This document shows positions 48,202 through 55,823 of a stretch of 64,000 nucleotides of DNA, piece after piece (the first letter of the stretch is position 1; every line of letters begins with the position of its first letter). Position numbers and translations under genes: made by a program. Origin of the DNA: Levilactobacillus acidifarinae DSM 19394 = JCM 15949 (GTDB lineage Bacteria > Bacillota > Bacilli > Lactobacillales > Lactobacillaceae); the NCBI RefSeq assembly GCF_001434835.1, contig NZ_AZDV01000026.1, forward strand, positions 677,551-741,550. Direction: 5' to 3'. Under the pieces are notes generated by a model, which was not told where the DNA came from, ran no database searches, and saw only the letters and a program-made list of their open reading frames with translations.

Positions 48202-48867
48202 ATGAAATTCCTCAACGCCAACGATATGACGAACCTAATAAAATATCTGAAACTCGATATTAATGCTCGCCATGCCACCAAGATGATGGGAATTGTTGCC
48301 CTGTACACCGGTGCTCATTTTGCCGAAATCGCTGGTCTAACATGGAAAGACATTAGTCCTGACTTCGGGACCATCTCTATCAACAAGGCTTGGAATACGC
48401 TCGATAATTCAGGATTTAAGGAAACCAAAAACGAGCAATCTAAAAGAATTATCCGGGCCAATCCAGAGTTATTTGCCCTTTTAGATCAGTATCATGAATC
48501 GCAAAACTTTTTGCGCGTGGCTAATCCACTTGGTTTAGTCTTCATTGGTCCCAATGGCAAGGTCCCTAGCTCCAATGCAGCCAATAATATGCTCCATACA
48601 GCGCTTAAAAACATCAACGCAAGTAAAGACATTACCTTCCATGGATTACGTCACACACACGCCTCATATTTGATTTACAAGGGCGTGTCAATTTACTACA
48701 TTTCCCAACGACTAGGTCACGCAAATTACACCATCACCATGAACATCTATTCTCACATGCTCCATGAGATGGAAGCAGCGGAAAAATCCAAGCTTGTTGT
48801 AGCGCTAGATGAACTAAACGGTGCACTTTCAAAGACCGCTAAATCCCCGTCACGAAAGCATTCGTAG
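48202..48867 (+). pseudogene. Truncated phage-type tyrosine integrase
   Basis: 221 aa, only the catalytic half of a roughly 380-aa phage integrase; the arm-binding and core-binding N-terminal domains are absent and no stop-free upstream frame restores them. Box I reads YTGAHFAEIAGL, with His where the first catalytic Arg is normally found. Box II is intact (HGLRHTHASYL), then LGHANYTITMNIYSHM with the presumed Tyr nucleophile. Weak ribosome binding site. Remnant of an element inserted at the adjacent tRNA-Leu; recombinase activity is unlikely. Confidence 0.85.
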
Positions 48868-48881
48868 AAGCTTCAATTTAC

Positions 48882-48946
48882 GTTTGGTGCACACAAATCT
48901 CAGTCGAATTTATTTCACCAAAAAGTGCACCATTTGTGCACCAAAC
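48882..48946. repeat. GTGCAC repeats, putative integrase-binding region
   Basis: GTTTGGTGCACACAAAT (48882-48898) and its near-complement ATTTGTGCACCAAAC (48932-48946) flank a third copy, AGTGCACC (48924-48931). They lie between the integrase remnant and tRNA-Leu, where attachment-site arm sequences are expected. Confidence 0.5.
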
Positions 48947-48983
48947 TATCGATTTCCACCGATTCACAGCTTTTTGGGCAAAA

Positions 48984-49008
48984 TAAAAACGCCTATTTCT
49001 AGGCGTTT
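48984..49008 (-). terminator. Terminator of tRNA-Leu
   Basis: AAACGCCTA / TAGGCGTTT with a GAAA loop, then T-rich on the minus strand. A second small hairpin (GCGG / CCGC) lies between it and the tRNA. Confidence 0.85.
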
Positions 49009-49043
49009 CAAGCGGTTATAGACCGCTAAACTCGTCATATCAA

Positions 49044-49127
49044 TGCCCCGGGCAGGATTCGAACCTGTACTTGGTTGCCCAAACAGCGACCTGAACGCTG
49101 CGCGTCTGCCAGTTCCGCCACCGGGGC
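49044..49127 (-). tRNA. tRNA-Leu (CAG)
   Basis: 84 nt with the long variable arm of leucine tRNA. Acceptor GCCCCGG / CCGGGGC, discriminator A; anticodon stem CAGCG / CGCTG around TTCAGGT, anticodon CAG. CCA not encoded. Its 3' end faces the integrase remnant, a standard integration target. Confidence 0.95.
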
Positions 49128-49184
49128 ATTTCTTAACAACAAATAATATCTTACACTATCTAGTTAAAAAAGGGAACCCCTTTT

Positions 49185-49472
49185 TTAACTTTTTTTCTTC
49201 GGAAAGGTAATTGCCGTGCCATAACCGTGAACCACCAAGAACTTGGGAGCCACATTCATCTGCACCACTTCGGTATTGAAGCGCACCTCAATTAAACCGT
49301 CCGCTCCAGCAGCTTGGGCCTGTTGCATCAAATCCTGCTTCACTTGATCAAACAATGGGTCGAAGCGTTCAAACTCATCGGGTTTTTCCGACGTTAACAT
49401 GTTGTGGGCCGTCGCCGTTAGGACGCCCTGAATTGCGTGTGAGCGGTTCAAACCGCCCGTCGTCATAAACAT
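49185..49472 (-). CDS. Small YbjQ-like heavy-metal-binding-family protein
   Basis: 95 aa. Pattern L-M-x-Q-A-x-A-x-G-A-D-G-L-I-E-V-R-F-N in the middle and a beta-rich end VHGYGTAI are those of the YbjQ/UPF0145 fold, but the protein is short. Start ATG with GGGGG upstream; a second Met follows two codons later. Function unknown. Confidence 0.6.
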   Translation of the reverse strand: MFMTTGGLNRSHAIQGVLTATAHNMLTSEKPDEFERFDPLFDQVKQDLMQQAQAAGADGLIEVRFNTEVVQMNVAPKFLVVHGYGTAITFPKKKS

Positions 49473-49552
49473 GGTTATTCCCCCGTTTCGTACAACTTAC
49501 TTCTATAGTGGCCCATCCCCGTAAGGTTGTCAATGACGGAACCAAGGCCACT

Positions 49553-50062
49553 TTAATCCAGATCAATCGACCAATGCCGAGTGACCCAGGTCATCACCAG
49601 TGCCCCCAGCACGACCCCCGTAAAATTGGTGATCACATCGTTAATGTCGACCCATCGTCCTAAACTGACCAGGGCGTTGCCAATCGCCTGACCGCCTTCC
49701 AGGGCCAGACCGGTCCCTAGTCCCGCCAGTAACCACTGGGGCCACCGTAGCCGGGGCCAATTTAAGCACAGTAGCATCCCTTGCGGCATGGTCATCACGA
49801 TGTTTAACCAAAACGACGTATCCATATCGGCCGGGTCAAAGGGCCGCAAGACCCAGACCCCACCGGACCACCAACTGGTATGGATCTGGGCCAATTCGCC
49901 GTCGGTGCCAAACGAAAAGGCTAACGGCGTCCAAGTTAACGCGCTTAAGCCCCAACACCCTAACCACCACAGCATGCGTCGATACTGGTGCTGGCGATAA
50001 TTCTTAATCACTAAAAACAGCCAGACTAAACTGACCAATCCAAACGGTACCCAACGACTCAT
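49553..50062 (-). CDS. VanZ-like membrane protein
   Basis: 169 aa, about four membrane segments. The C-terminal WVDINDVITNFTGVVLGAL is the VanZ family signature (D-x-N-D-x-x-x-N-x-x-G-x-x-x-G). Start ATG after AAGAGGGGG. VanZ proteins modestly affect glycopeptide susceptibility in some hosts, but most are of unknown role. Confidence 0.85.
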   Translation of the reverse strand: MSRWVPFGLVSLVWLFLVIKNYRQHQYRRMLWWLGCWGLSALTWTPLAFSFGTDGELAQIHTSWWSGGVWVLRPFDPADMDTSFWLNIVMTMPQGMLLCLNWPRLRWPQWLLAGLGTGLALEGGQAIGNALVSLGRWVDINDVITNFTGVVLGALVMTWVTRHWSIDLD

Positions 50063-50103
50063 TCTCAGTCCCCCTCTTAACAGGTGGTCTCAGTATAAGT
50101 CAA

Positions 50104-50220
50104 TTAATAATGGGAGACAACGGCCAGCCTCCGCTGACGGCCGGTGCTAAACCAGCTCCGCTCGGCGTAACCGATCTTTTCTAAATTTTGGTAAATCCGC
50201 TTCCCTGGTTCTTCGTCCTT
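50104..50220 (-). pseudogene. Acetyltransferase (GNAT) C-terminal remnant
   Basis: 38 codons with no start, cut by an in-frame TAG just upstream. The reading DEEPGKRIYQNLEKIGYAE is the typical last helix and strand of a GNAT acetyltransferase (x-P-x-x-x-Y-x-x-L-x-K-x-G-Y), followed by RSWFSTGRQRR and a normal TAA. The rest of the gene is not found in the AT-rich sequence beyond. Confidence 0.6.
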
Positions 50221-50850
50221 CTAATATAGAAAATACCCCCTTCAAAGCCTGACAGCCATCCTATTTTTAGCCGTCTTGTCCCAAGTCCTACTGGTCACAA
50301 TTTGACCCCCGTTGAAAAACATCAGCAATTTTTATTAAGTTCCTAATAGTGTAAGACTGAGTCATCACTACTGATGGTCTCCGTCTTCAACAACGACTCA
50401 CCGAACAGTCGTGACGAGTTTGTTCAGTACAGATTATCCGATACGAATAACTTTTTTGGGATTATCCGTTCACCCTTTAAAGTAAAAGTTTTAATGACCT
50501 CGTTTGACAATGATTTTTCTCGCCGAATTTCATCATCCCCGATTAGGCGTTAAATCAGTTACACATGTCGTTAGCTGGTAAAACCGTCAATTATCAAAGT
50601 TTCAAATTACGCCAGCGCAGATAAATGACCGTCCTCGTCACCTAACTTCCAACATTTTTCTTTAATCTCCCATTCTTAGTTAGCCTTAGTTCGCCAGAAA
50701 CTAGGCAACCGGTTGGTTTTCACTTCACTTTCCCCCGTTAGTTTGGTAAAATAACGCAATTATGTTTTCTATCGACCAACAACCGTTTCACCCCGACCAG
50801 TAAATGGGGTGACTATTTCTAGGGAAACATGATAATTTGCCTAATTATGA
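50221..50850. other. Long AT-rich gene-free region
   Basis: About 630 bases without ORF, tRNA or strong hairpin. It follows a decayed gene and may be a deletion scar. Ends at the promoters of the OhrR-like gene. Confidence 0.45.
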
Positions 50851-50880
50851 TTGAACTTACCGATAGATCTGCTATATAAT
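50851..50880 (+). promoter_or_regulatory. Upstream promoter of the OhrR-like gene
   Basis: TTGAAC, 18-nt spacer, TATAAT. Confidence 0.5.
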
Positions 50881-50945
50881 TGGCGTAGAGTTACAGTTTT
50901 TCAATTTCGTTACACAAGTTTGTGAAACTTAACGGGTTTTTCTGC

Positions 50946-50974
50946 TTGCTAATGACAATTTAATTGTATACAAT
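50946..50974 (+). promoter_or_regulatory. Second promoter with palindromic operator of the OhrR-like gene
   Basis: TTGCTA, 17-nt spacer, TACAAT. The -10 is half of the perfect palindrome ATTGTATACAAT (50963-50974), a MarR/OhrR-type operator, so binding would block this promoter. Confidence 0.6.
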
Positions 50975-51006
50975 ACTATTTGAGATAAAGAAAGGAGGCC
51001 GCGGAC

Positions 51007-51486
51007 ATGTCTGAAGTTACCCCGGTATTACTGGATGAACAGCTTTGTTTCTCCATTTACTCTGCCAGCAAGAAGTTCAATCACTTCTACCAAAGCGCAT
51101 TGGCACCCTTTAAGTTAACCTACCCGCAATACATTGCGTTATTAGCTCTCTGGGAAGATGCGCCGTTAACGGTTCACCAGTTAGGTCAACGGTTGGAACT
51201 CGATAGTGGGACGTTAACCCCACTGCTTAAGCGGTTAGAAAAACAAGGTTGGGTGACGCGGGTACGTAGTCGTACCGACGAACGTCAAGTCTTGATTCAC
51301 TTAACGGCAATGGCCACGGCCAAGCGCGACGAAGTTTATCAACGTATTGGTCAATGTCAGACCCTCTTGGGAATGTCGGATGATGAAATTGAAACGTTAA
51401 TGACCGACCTTGTCACCGTCAAGGCCCAGCTTGATCAAGTGAGCCACCAACGACTGATTGATAAACAGGTTAATTTACAAAAATAG
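51007..51486 (+). CDS. MarR-family regulator, OhrR type
   Basis: 159 aa. LLDEQLCFSIYSASKKF places Cys14 exactly where one-Cys OhrR proteins carry the peroxide-sensing cysteine. Winged helix about 50-110 with LELDSGTLTPLLKRLEKQGWV (recognition helix) and RSRTDERQV (wing). Start after AAAGGAGG. The palindrome in its own promoter suggests autoregulation. No ohr peroxidase gene lies beside it in this window. Confidence 0.88.
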   Translation: MSEVTPVLLDEQLCFSIYSASKKFNHFYQSALAPFKLTYPQYIALLALWEDAPLTVHQLGQRLELDSGTLTPLLKRLEKQGWVTRVRSRTDERQVLIHLTAMATAKRDEVYQRIGQCQTLLGMSDDEIETLMTDLVTVKAQLDQVSHQRLIDKQVNLQK

Positions 51487-51495
51487 TCTGTTCAT

Positions 51496-51528
51496 GAGCC
51501 CCACCGTTAACCGGTCGGAGCTTTTTTT
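51496..51528 (+). terminator. Terminator of the OhrR-like gene
   Basis: Hairpin from AGC...GCT with an ACCG / CGGT core, followed by seven T. Confidence 0.75.
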
Positions 51529-51566
51529 GACGCCAAAAACCGGCCCACTGAGCCGTAGTCCGGTTT

Positions 51567-52244
51567 TTAAACATATAGTCCCCACAGGAGCATTCCCATC
51601 GCGAGTAGGTTATTGAGCCCATGTAAAATAATGGTGCTCTGCAATTTACCGGTCTTGCGGTAAATATACGCAAAGGTGCCCCCCATCACGGCGTAAATCA
51701 GCCAGCTGGCAATCGTCGAATTAGCGTGGACCAGGGCAAAAGCCACCCCACTGATCAAGATGGGTGGCCAAAATGATAATCCCCCCAAGCAACCGTCCAT
51801 CAAAATTCCCCGGAAAATAAACTCCTCAATAAACGGGGAAACACAGATGGCCGTCACACTCAACAGGATTTGTACCAGCACCCCTTGTTTTAGCAGGTCC
51901 GCAATCGCTTGATTGTTTGCCGTACTAACTTGGTGAAAGCCCACCCGGTTAAGCCAGGTCAACAGTTGTTCGATCACCAAAATAAAAACGTAGCCCTTTA
52001 ACATCAATCCCCAATCAGTCGCCGTTAATCGCGACCAGCCGGGCCGAATTCGGTGGTAAACCCAAGCCGCCAAGCCGACCGTTCCCCCAAATCCTAGAAG
52101 GTAAATCCCCCCCCATAGAACTTGTTGACCCACGTTGGTCGTCGTCAAGTGTAGGAGGGGTCGCTGGATCACCCCCGTTAAAATGACCAGAACTATTAAC
52201 CATAACCAATTTTGATTACTGACGCGTTGTTGCGGTTGTGGCAC
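51567..52244 (-). CDS. CPBP family intramembrane metalloprotease (CAAX type)
   Basis: About 225 aa from GTG at 52244, 9 nt behind AAGGAG; the ATG at 52253 abuts that site. About seven hydrophobic segments. Motif 1 EEFIFRG (Glu140-Glu141-Arg145), motif 2 FALVH, motif 3 HGLNN are the zinc/catalytic set of the Abi/CPBP family. In lactobacilli these are often bacteriocin-immunity or signal-processing proteins; here no bacteriocin gene is near. Confidence 0.88.
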   Translation of the reverse strand: MPQPQQRVSNQNWLWLIVLVILTGVIQRPLLHLTTTNVGQQVLWGGIYLLGFGGTVGLAAWVYHRIRPGWSRLTATDWGLMLKGYVFILVIEQLLTWLNRVGFHQVSTANNQAIADLLKQGVLVQILLSVTAICVSPFIEEFIFRGILMDGCLGGLSFWPPILISGVAFALVHANSTIASWLIYAVMGGTFAYIYRKTGKLQSTIILHGLNNLLAMGMLLWGLYV

Positions 52245-52313
52245 AACCGTCATCTCCTTTTTTAAATGTAAAGAAATCTTAGCTTAATTATAGATTTTTT
52301 TATAAAGATGCGT

Positions 52314-52498
52314 TACTATAGAGTTGCGGATGAGTTTGGACCAACCTCCAAGTTCATGCGTGAGGATTCTGTCCTCATTCAACAGACAGATTTCATTTTA
52401 CTCCCCCAAAGTAGATGAAATTTTTACAACATAATCCCCCAATTATGTTGTAACCTTACTCTTTGGCCATTGCGACTTATCGTAATGGCTTTTTTTAT
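52314..52498 (+). ncRNA. Candidate small RNA with two CCCCCA-loop hairpins and its own terminator
   Basis: TACTAT at 52314-52319 may be the -10, giving an RNA from about 52326. Hairpin 1: TGAGGA / TCCTCA (52361-52377). Hairpin 2: ATTTCAT / ATGAAAT with inner TACT / AGTA and loop CCCCCAA (52403-52409). Hairpin 3: ACAACATAAT / ATTATGTTGT with loop CCCCCA (52436-52441). A terminator (GCCATT / AATGGC plus seven T, 52466-52496) points in the plus direction, yet no plus-strand gene lies upstream after the OhrR terminator. C-rich loops could pair with Shine-Dalgarno sequences. No family recognised. Confidence 0.55.
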
Positions 52499-52728
52499 TG
52501 TCCTGAATGATCAGCCCGCTGATCTTCATCTTGTAAATCATCGGGTAGTGGTCGGGGCCACAGAACCCAATACAGGCCCAGACTAACCAGGGTTCCGACG
52601 AGCAGTCCGCCGAAGGCCACCGCCCACTTGAGCCAGCCCACCAACGACCAGCTAAAAATAACCCAGAGCGTCCCCCCCACGATCCCCGTCGGCACCAACG
52701 TAATTAATAAAGCAGCTAACAATTTCAC
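52495..52728 (-). CDS. Small two-helix membrane protein
   Basis: 77 aa, GTG start after AAAGGGTG. Two hydrophobic helices (about 3-30 and 33-58), then an acidic, polar tail. Function unknown. Its stop codon overlaps the T run of the plus-strand terminator, so the two transcripts converge. Confidence 0.6.
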   Translation of the reverse strand: MKLLAALLITLVPTGIVGGTLWVIFSWSLVGWLKWAVAFGGLLVGTLVSLGLYWVLWPRPLPDDLQDEDQRADHSGQ

Positions 52729-52818
52729 CGGGATTCACCCTTTCTGCCAAAATGACTCGGTTGAGACAAATTTTACCATAAGTCCCTTCCAAAATGGGGC
52801 TAGTTGTGAGTTTCTTTT

Positions 52819-52832
52819 TGTTAGCGGTTACA
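52819..52832. promoter_or_regulatory. Candidate cre site (CcpA) upstream of the GH65 gene
   Basis: TGTTAGCGGTTACA, one mismatch to the consensus TGWAANCGNTNWCA. Suits carbon catabolite control of disaccharide use. Confidence 0.55.
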
Positions 52833-52929
52833 ATGGAAGTAATCGGTCAGCACTTGTTTTTTTTCACAAATTGATCAACTTATTAGCGCCCCTCTCACCA
52901 GCCGTTTGCGTGAGCCCAATCTGGATTTT

Positions 52930-52974
52930 TTGCAACCGATTGCAATTGTGTTACATCGGGTTTTGTGCTAACAT
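52930..52974 (+). promoter_or_regulatory. Promoter and overlapping LacI-type operator of the GH65 operon
   Basis: Operator TTGCAACCGATTGCAA (52930-52945), a cre-like palindrome, directly precedes -35 TTGTGT (52946-52951); 17-nt spacer and extended -10 TGCTAACAT (52966-52974). A repressor there would cover the -35. The leader of about 105 nt contains a five-codon frame (ATG at 53072, MPIKF) whose stop overlaps the TTG start. Confidence 0.6.
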
Positions 52975-53085
52975 GTTGATGTTGAGGTTTAGGGGGATTA
53001 ATTGTCATTTCTCACCATGGCGACTAGACTTAATCGTGAAGCAGCACACGAAAACTCGCAGTGTAGAAAGGATGCCGATTAAGTT

Positions 53086-55803
53086 TTGAAAATGATCACA
53101 CTTCACGTTTTAGATGACGCCCTCCAGGTAAAGTACGTGCCCGCAGACGCCACCACCCCACAGCGACAGTTCAACATCGCTTACAATTCCAGCCAAACCA
53201 TTGGTGAGAACCTCGAGAATTTACGAGTTAAGTTGGTTGGGCTAGACGTTGACGCCGCCATTATCGATAATGCCTTGAGTTATCCCTTTTCCGACACGGT
53301 CGTGGGCATTAACCATCAACGAATCGATATCGGCTTAGCCATCACCAACATGCTCAACATCCCCGTGGTGAGTCAACAAGCCGTTGACCAGCACGGACTG
53401 ACGCAGGCCCTCGCGACCAAGCGGGATTACCTGGCCTGGCATCTCGACTACTACGGCCAGTACCAGGGGAAACGTAATTACGGCCAAGAAGCCATGTTGA
53501 CCGTGGGTAACGGGTTCTTCGGGGTTCGGGGAGCGTACGTCGAAGCCCACGCCGACGCCGATAATTATCCCGGCATGTACGCTGCCGGGCTGTACGACCA
53601 ACTGACCACCAACCTTAACGGCCGCCAAGTGGTCAACGAAGACTTGGTTAACTTGCCTAACGCTCAGGCCCTGACCTTCGGGGTCGATCACCAGAATCCA
53701 TTTCAGATCAAGGCCAGTGACATTCAAGACATCTACCGGAGCCTCGATCTGCATACCGGTGCATTGACGACGACCATGCTGGTCCAACTTCCGACCGGCC
53801 ACGCACTTCGGCTGGAGACCACCAAGCTGGCTAATTTCAAGGACTGGCACCGGCTAGCGATTCGGTACCGGGTGACCCCCCTCAACTTTGCGGGGAGCCT
53901 CCAACTCTATTCCGAAATTGATGGTAGCGTTATCAACGGCAACGTCGACCGGTACGCGGCTTTCGATCAACATCACCTACAGATCACCGGGACGACCCAA
54001 CAACCTACGACCATTTACTTGGAAGGCCAGACCCGCACATCTCAGATCCATTTTGCGTTTGGGTCACACCTCACGGGTCCCGGGCAGGCCCTAAGTGCCC
54101 CCATCGACACGCAACCACACGCCCAACAACGGGTCCGCCAGATGCGTTCGGTCCCCATCGTCCCGCAACAAACCTACACCTTTGAAAAAAACGTGGTCTT
54201 CTTCACCGACCGAGAAACCACCGCGGATCTCCTGACCGCGGCCACCCATGATTTACAGCAAGCCACCTTTACCGATACCCTGAAAAGTAGTACGGCCTAC
54301 TGGCAGCACCGCTGGGCCGGGGCCGATATTCAGATCACCGGTGACATTACCGCACAAAAACTAACGCGGGTGAACCTCTACCACCTCTTCTCGGCGACCC
54401 AAGCCATCGGTACCGGTCACCTCGACGCCTCAGTCAATGCCCGGGGACTCGACGGCGAAGCCTACCGGGGCCACGTTTTCTGGGACGAGATGTTCGACCT
54501 TCCCGTCTACGCCCTACACGACCCACAGTTAGCCCGGCAGCTCCTGCTGTACCGCTACAACCGCTTGGGGGCAGCGAAGCACAACGCCCAACAGGCCGGG
54601 TACGTCGGGGCGATGTACCCCTGGCAATCCGGGGAAACGGGTGACGAACAATCACAAGTCGTGCACCTTAACCCGTTGACCAACACCTGGGATCCCGATA
54701 ACTCCTCATTGCAGCGCCACGTCTCACTAGCCATTGCCTATAACGTGCTCATGTACGTTCACTTGACGGGGGATCAGGATTTTCTGGCCACCTATGGGTT
54801 GGAAATGTTACAGGAAATCGCCCGTTTCTGGCTAAGCAAGGCTAAGTTAGACCCACAGACGCACCGTTACACCATCAAGCGGGTCATGGGTCCCGACGAA
54901 TTTCACGAGAACTATCCCAACGCCGACACCCCCGGCCTAGCGAATAACGCCTATACCAATCTCATGGTGGCCTGGCTGTTTCAACAAATTAACCGGATCC
55001 GCCAGCAGTTGGCCCACTCGGTGGTTGCGGCCGTCGATCAAAAGACGGATTTTACCGCCACCACCCTCAAACAACTTGACCGGGTCGGCCACCACCTCAA
55101 GCTCGACATTAACGACCAGGGGATCATCGGGCAGTTCGAGGGGTACTTCAAACTTCCCACGCTCGACTTCACCAAATACCAGAAAAAATACGGTGATATT
55201 TCCCGAATGGACCGCATCTTAAAGGCCGAGGGTAAGACTCCCGATGCCTACCAGGTCGCCAAACAAGCCGACGCCTTGATGGCCTTTTATAATTTAGATG
55301 CCCCACAGGTCTTGGGCCTCTTGAAACAATTAGGCTATCCCCTCCCCGCCAGCGCGTTGGGCCGTAACCTCCAGTTCTACCTAGACCGCACCACTCACGG
55401 TTCCACGCTCTCGCGGATCGTCTACGCGGCATTGACCGCCATGGCCAATCACCCGGATCAATCCTGGCGGTTGTTCTCGCAAGCCCTGTTATCCGATTAT
55501 TACGACATTCAGGGGGGAACCACGGCCGAGGGCGTCCACTTGGGGGTCATGGGAGCCGTCACCTTCATGATCACGCGGTTCTACGCCGGGGTCGACGTCT
55601 TAGCCCCTCAACTAACGATTGCTCCCCACCTACCGCAAGCCTGGCAGGCTCTGCATTTCCGGCAACTCGTTCGCGGCGTCACCTACGATTTAACCATCGA
55701 CCATCACCAAGTTCAGGTCACGGCGGATCAAAACAGTTCCATTCAGTTCAAGCACCAACCGGTTGCGCTGATTGCTCATCAACCCGTTAAACTTACCTAC
55801 TAA
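53086..55803 (+). CDS. GH65 disaccharide phosphorylase (maltose/kojibiose type) with extra N-terminal domain
   Basis: 905 aa from TTG at 53086; ATG at 53092 is the only other usable start since TAA occurs in frame at 53080. Cleaves an alpha-glucobiose with phosphate to beta-glucose 1-phosphate and glucose. GNGFFGVRG (about 140) opens the GH65 N domain; the catalytic acid is Glu605 in GPDEFHEN; THGSTLS (about 768) binds phosphate. GH65 enzymes normally reach the GNG motif near residue 30, so about 110 residues of unknown fold are added. pgmB follows at 20 nt. Substrate not resolvable. Confidence 0.9.
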   Translation: MKMITLHVLDDALQVKYVPADATTPQRQFNIAYNSSQTIGENLENLRVKLVGLDVDAAIIDNALSYPFSDTVVGINHQRIDIGLAITNMLNIPVVSQQAVDQHGLTQALATKRDYLAWHLDYYGQYQGKRNYGQEAMLTVGNGFFGVRGAYVEAHADADNYPGMYAAGLYDQLTTNLNGRQVVNEDLVNLPNAQALTFGVDHQNPFQIKASDIQDIYRSLDLHTGALTTTMLVQLPTGHALRLETTKLANFKDWHRLAIRYRVTPLNFAGSLQLYSEIDGSVINGNVDRYAAFDQHHLQITGTTQQPTTIYLEGQTRTSQIHFAFGSHLTGPGQALSAPIDTQPHAQQRVRQMRSVPIVPQQTYTFEKNVVFFTDRETTADLLTAATHDLQQATFTDTLKSSTAYWQHRWAGADIQITGDITAQKLTRVNLYHLFSATQAIGTGHLDASVNARGLDGEAYRGHVFWDEMFDLPVYALHDPQLARQLLLYRYNRLGAAKHNAQQAGYVGAMYPWQSGETGDEQSQVVHLNPLTNTWDPDNSSLQRHVSLAIAYNVLMYVHLTGDQDFLATYGLEMLQEIARFWLSKAKLDPQTHRYTIKRVMGPDEFHENYPNADTPGLANNAYTNLMVAWLFQQINRIRQQLAHSVVAAVDQKTDFTATTLKQLDRVGHHLKLDINDQGIIGQFEGYFKLPTLDFTKYQKKYGDISRMDRILKAEGKTPDAYQVAKQADALMAFYNLDAPQVLGLLKQLGYPLPASALGRNLQFYLDRTTHGSTLSRIVYAALTAMANHPDQSWRLFSQALLSDYYDIQGGTTAEGVHLGVMGAVTFMITRFYAGVDVLAPQLTIAPHLPQAWQALHFRQLVRGVTYDLTIDHHQVQVTADQNSSIQFKHQPVALIAHQPVKLTY

Positions 55804-55823
55804 CTTTTAAGGAGTGTTCAATT

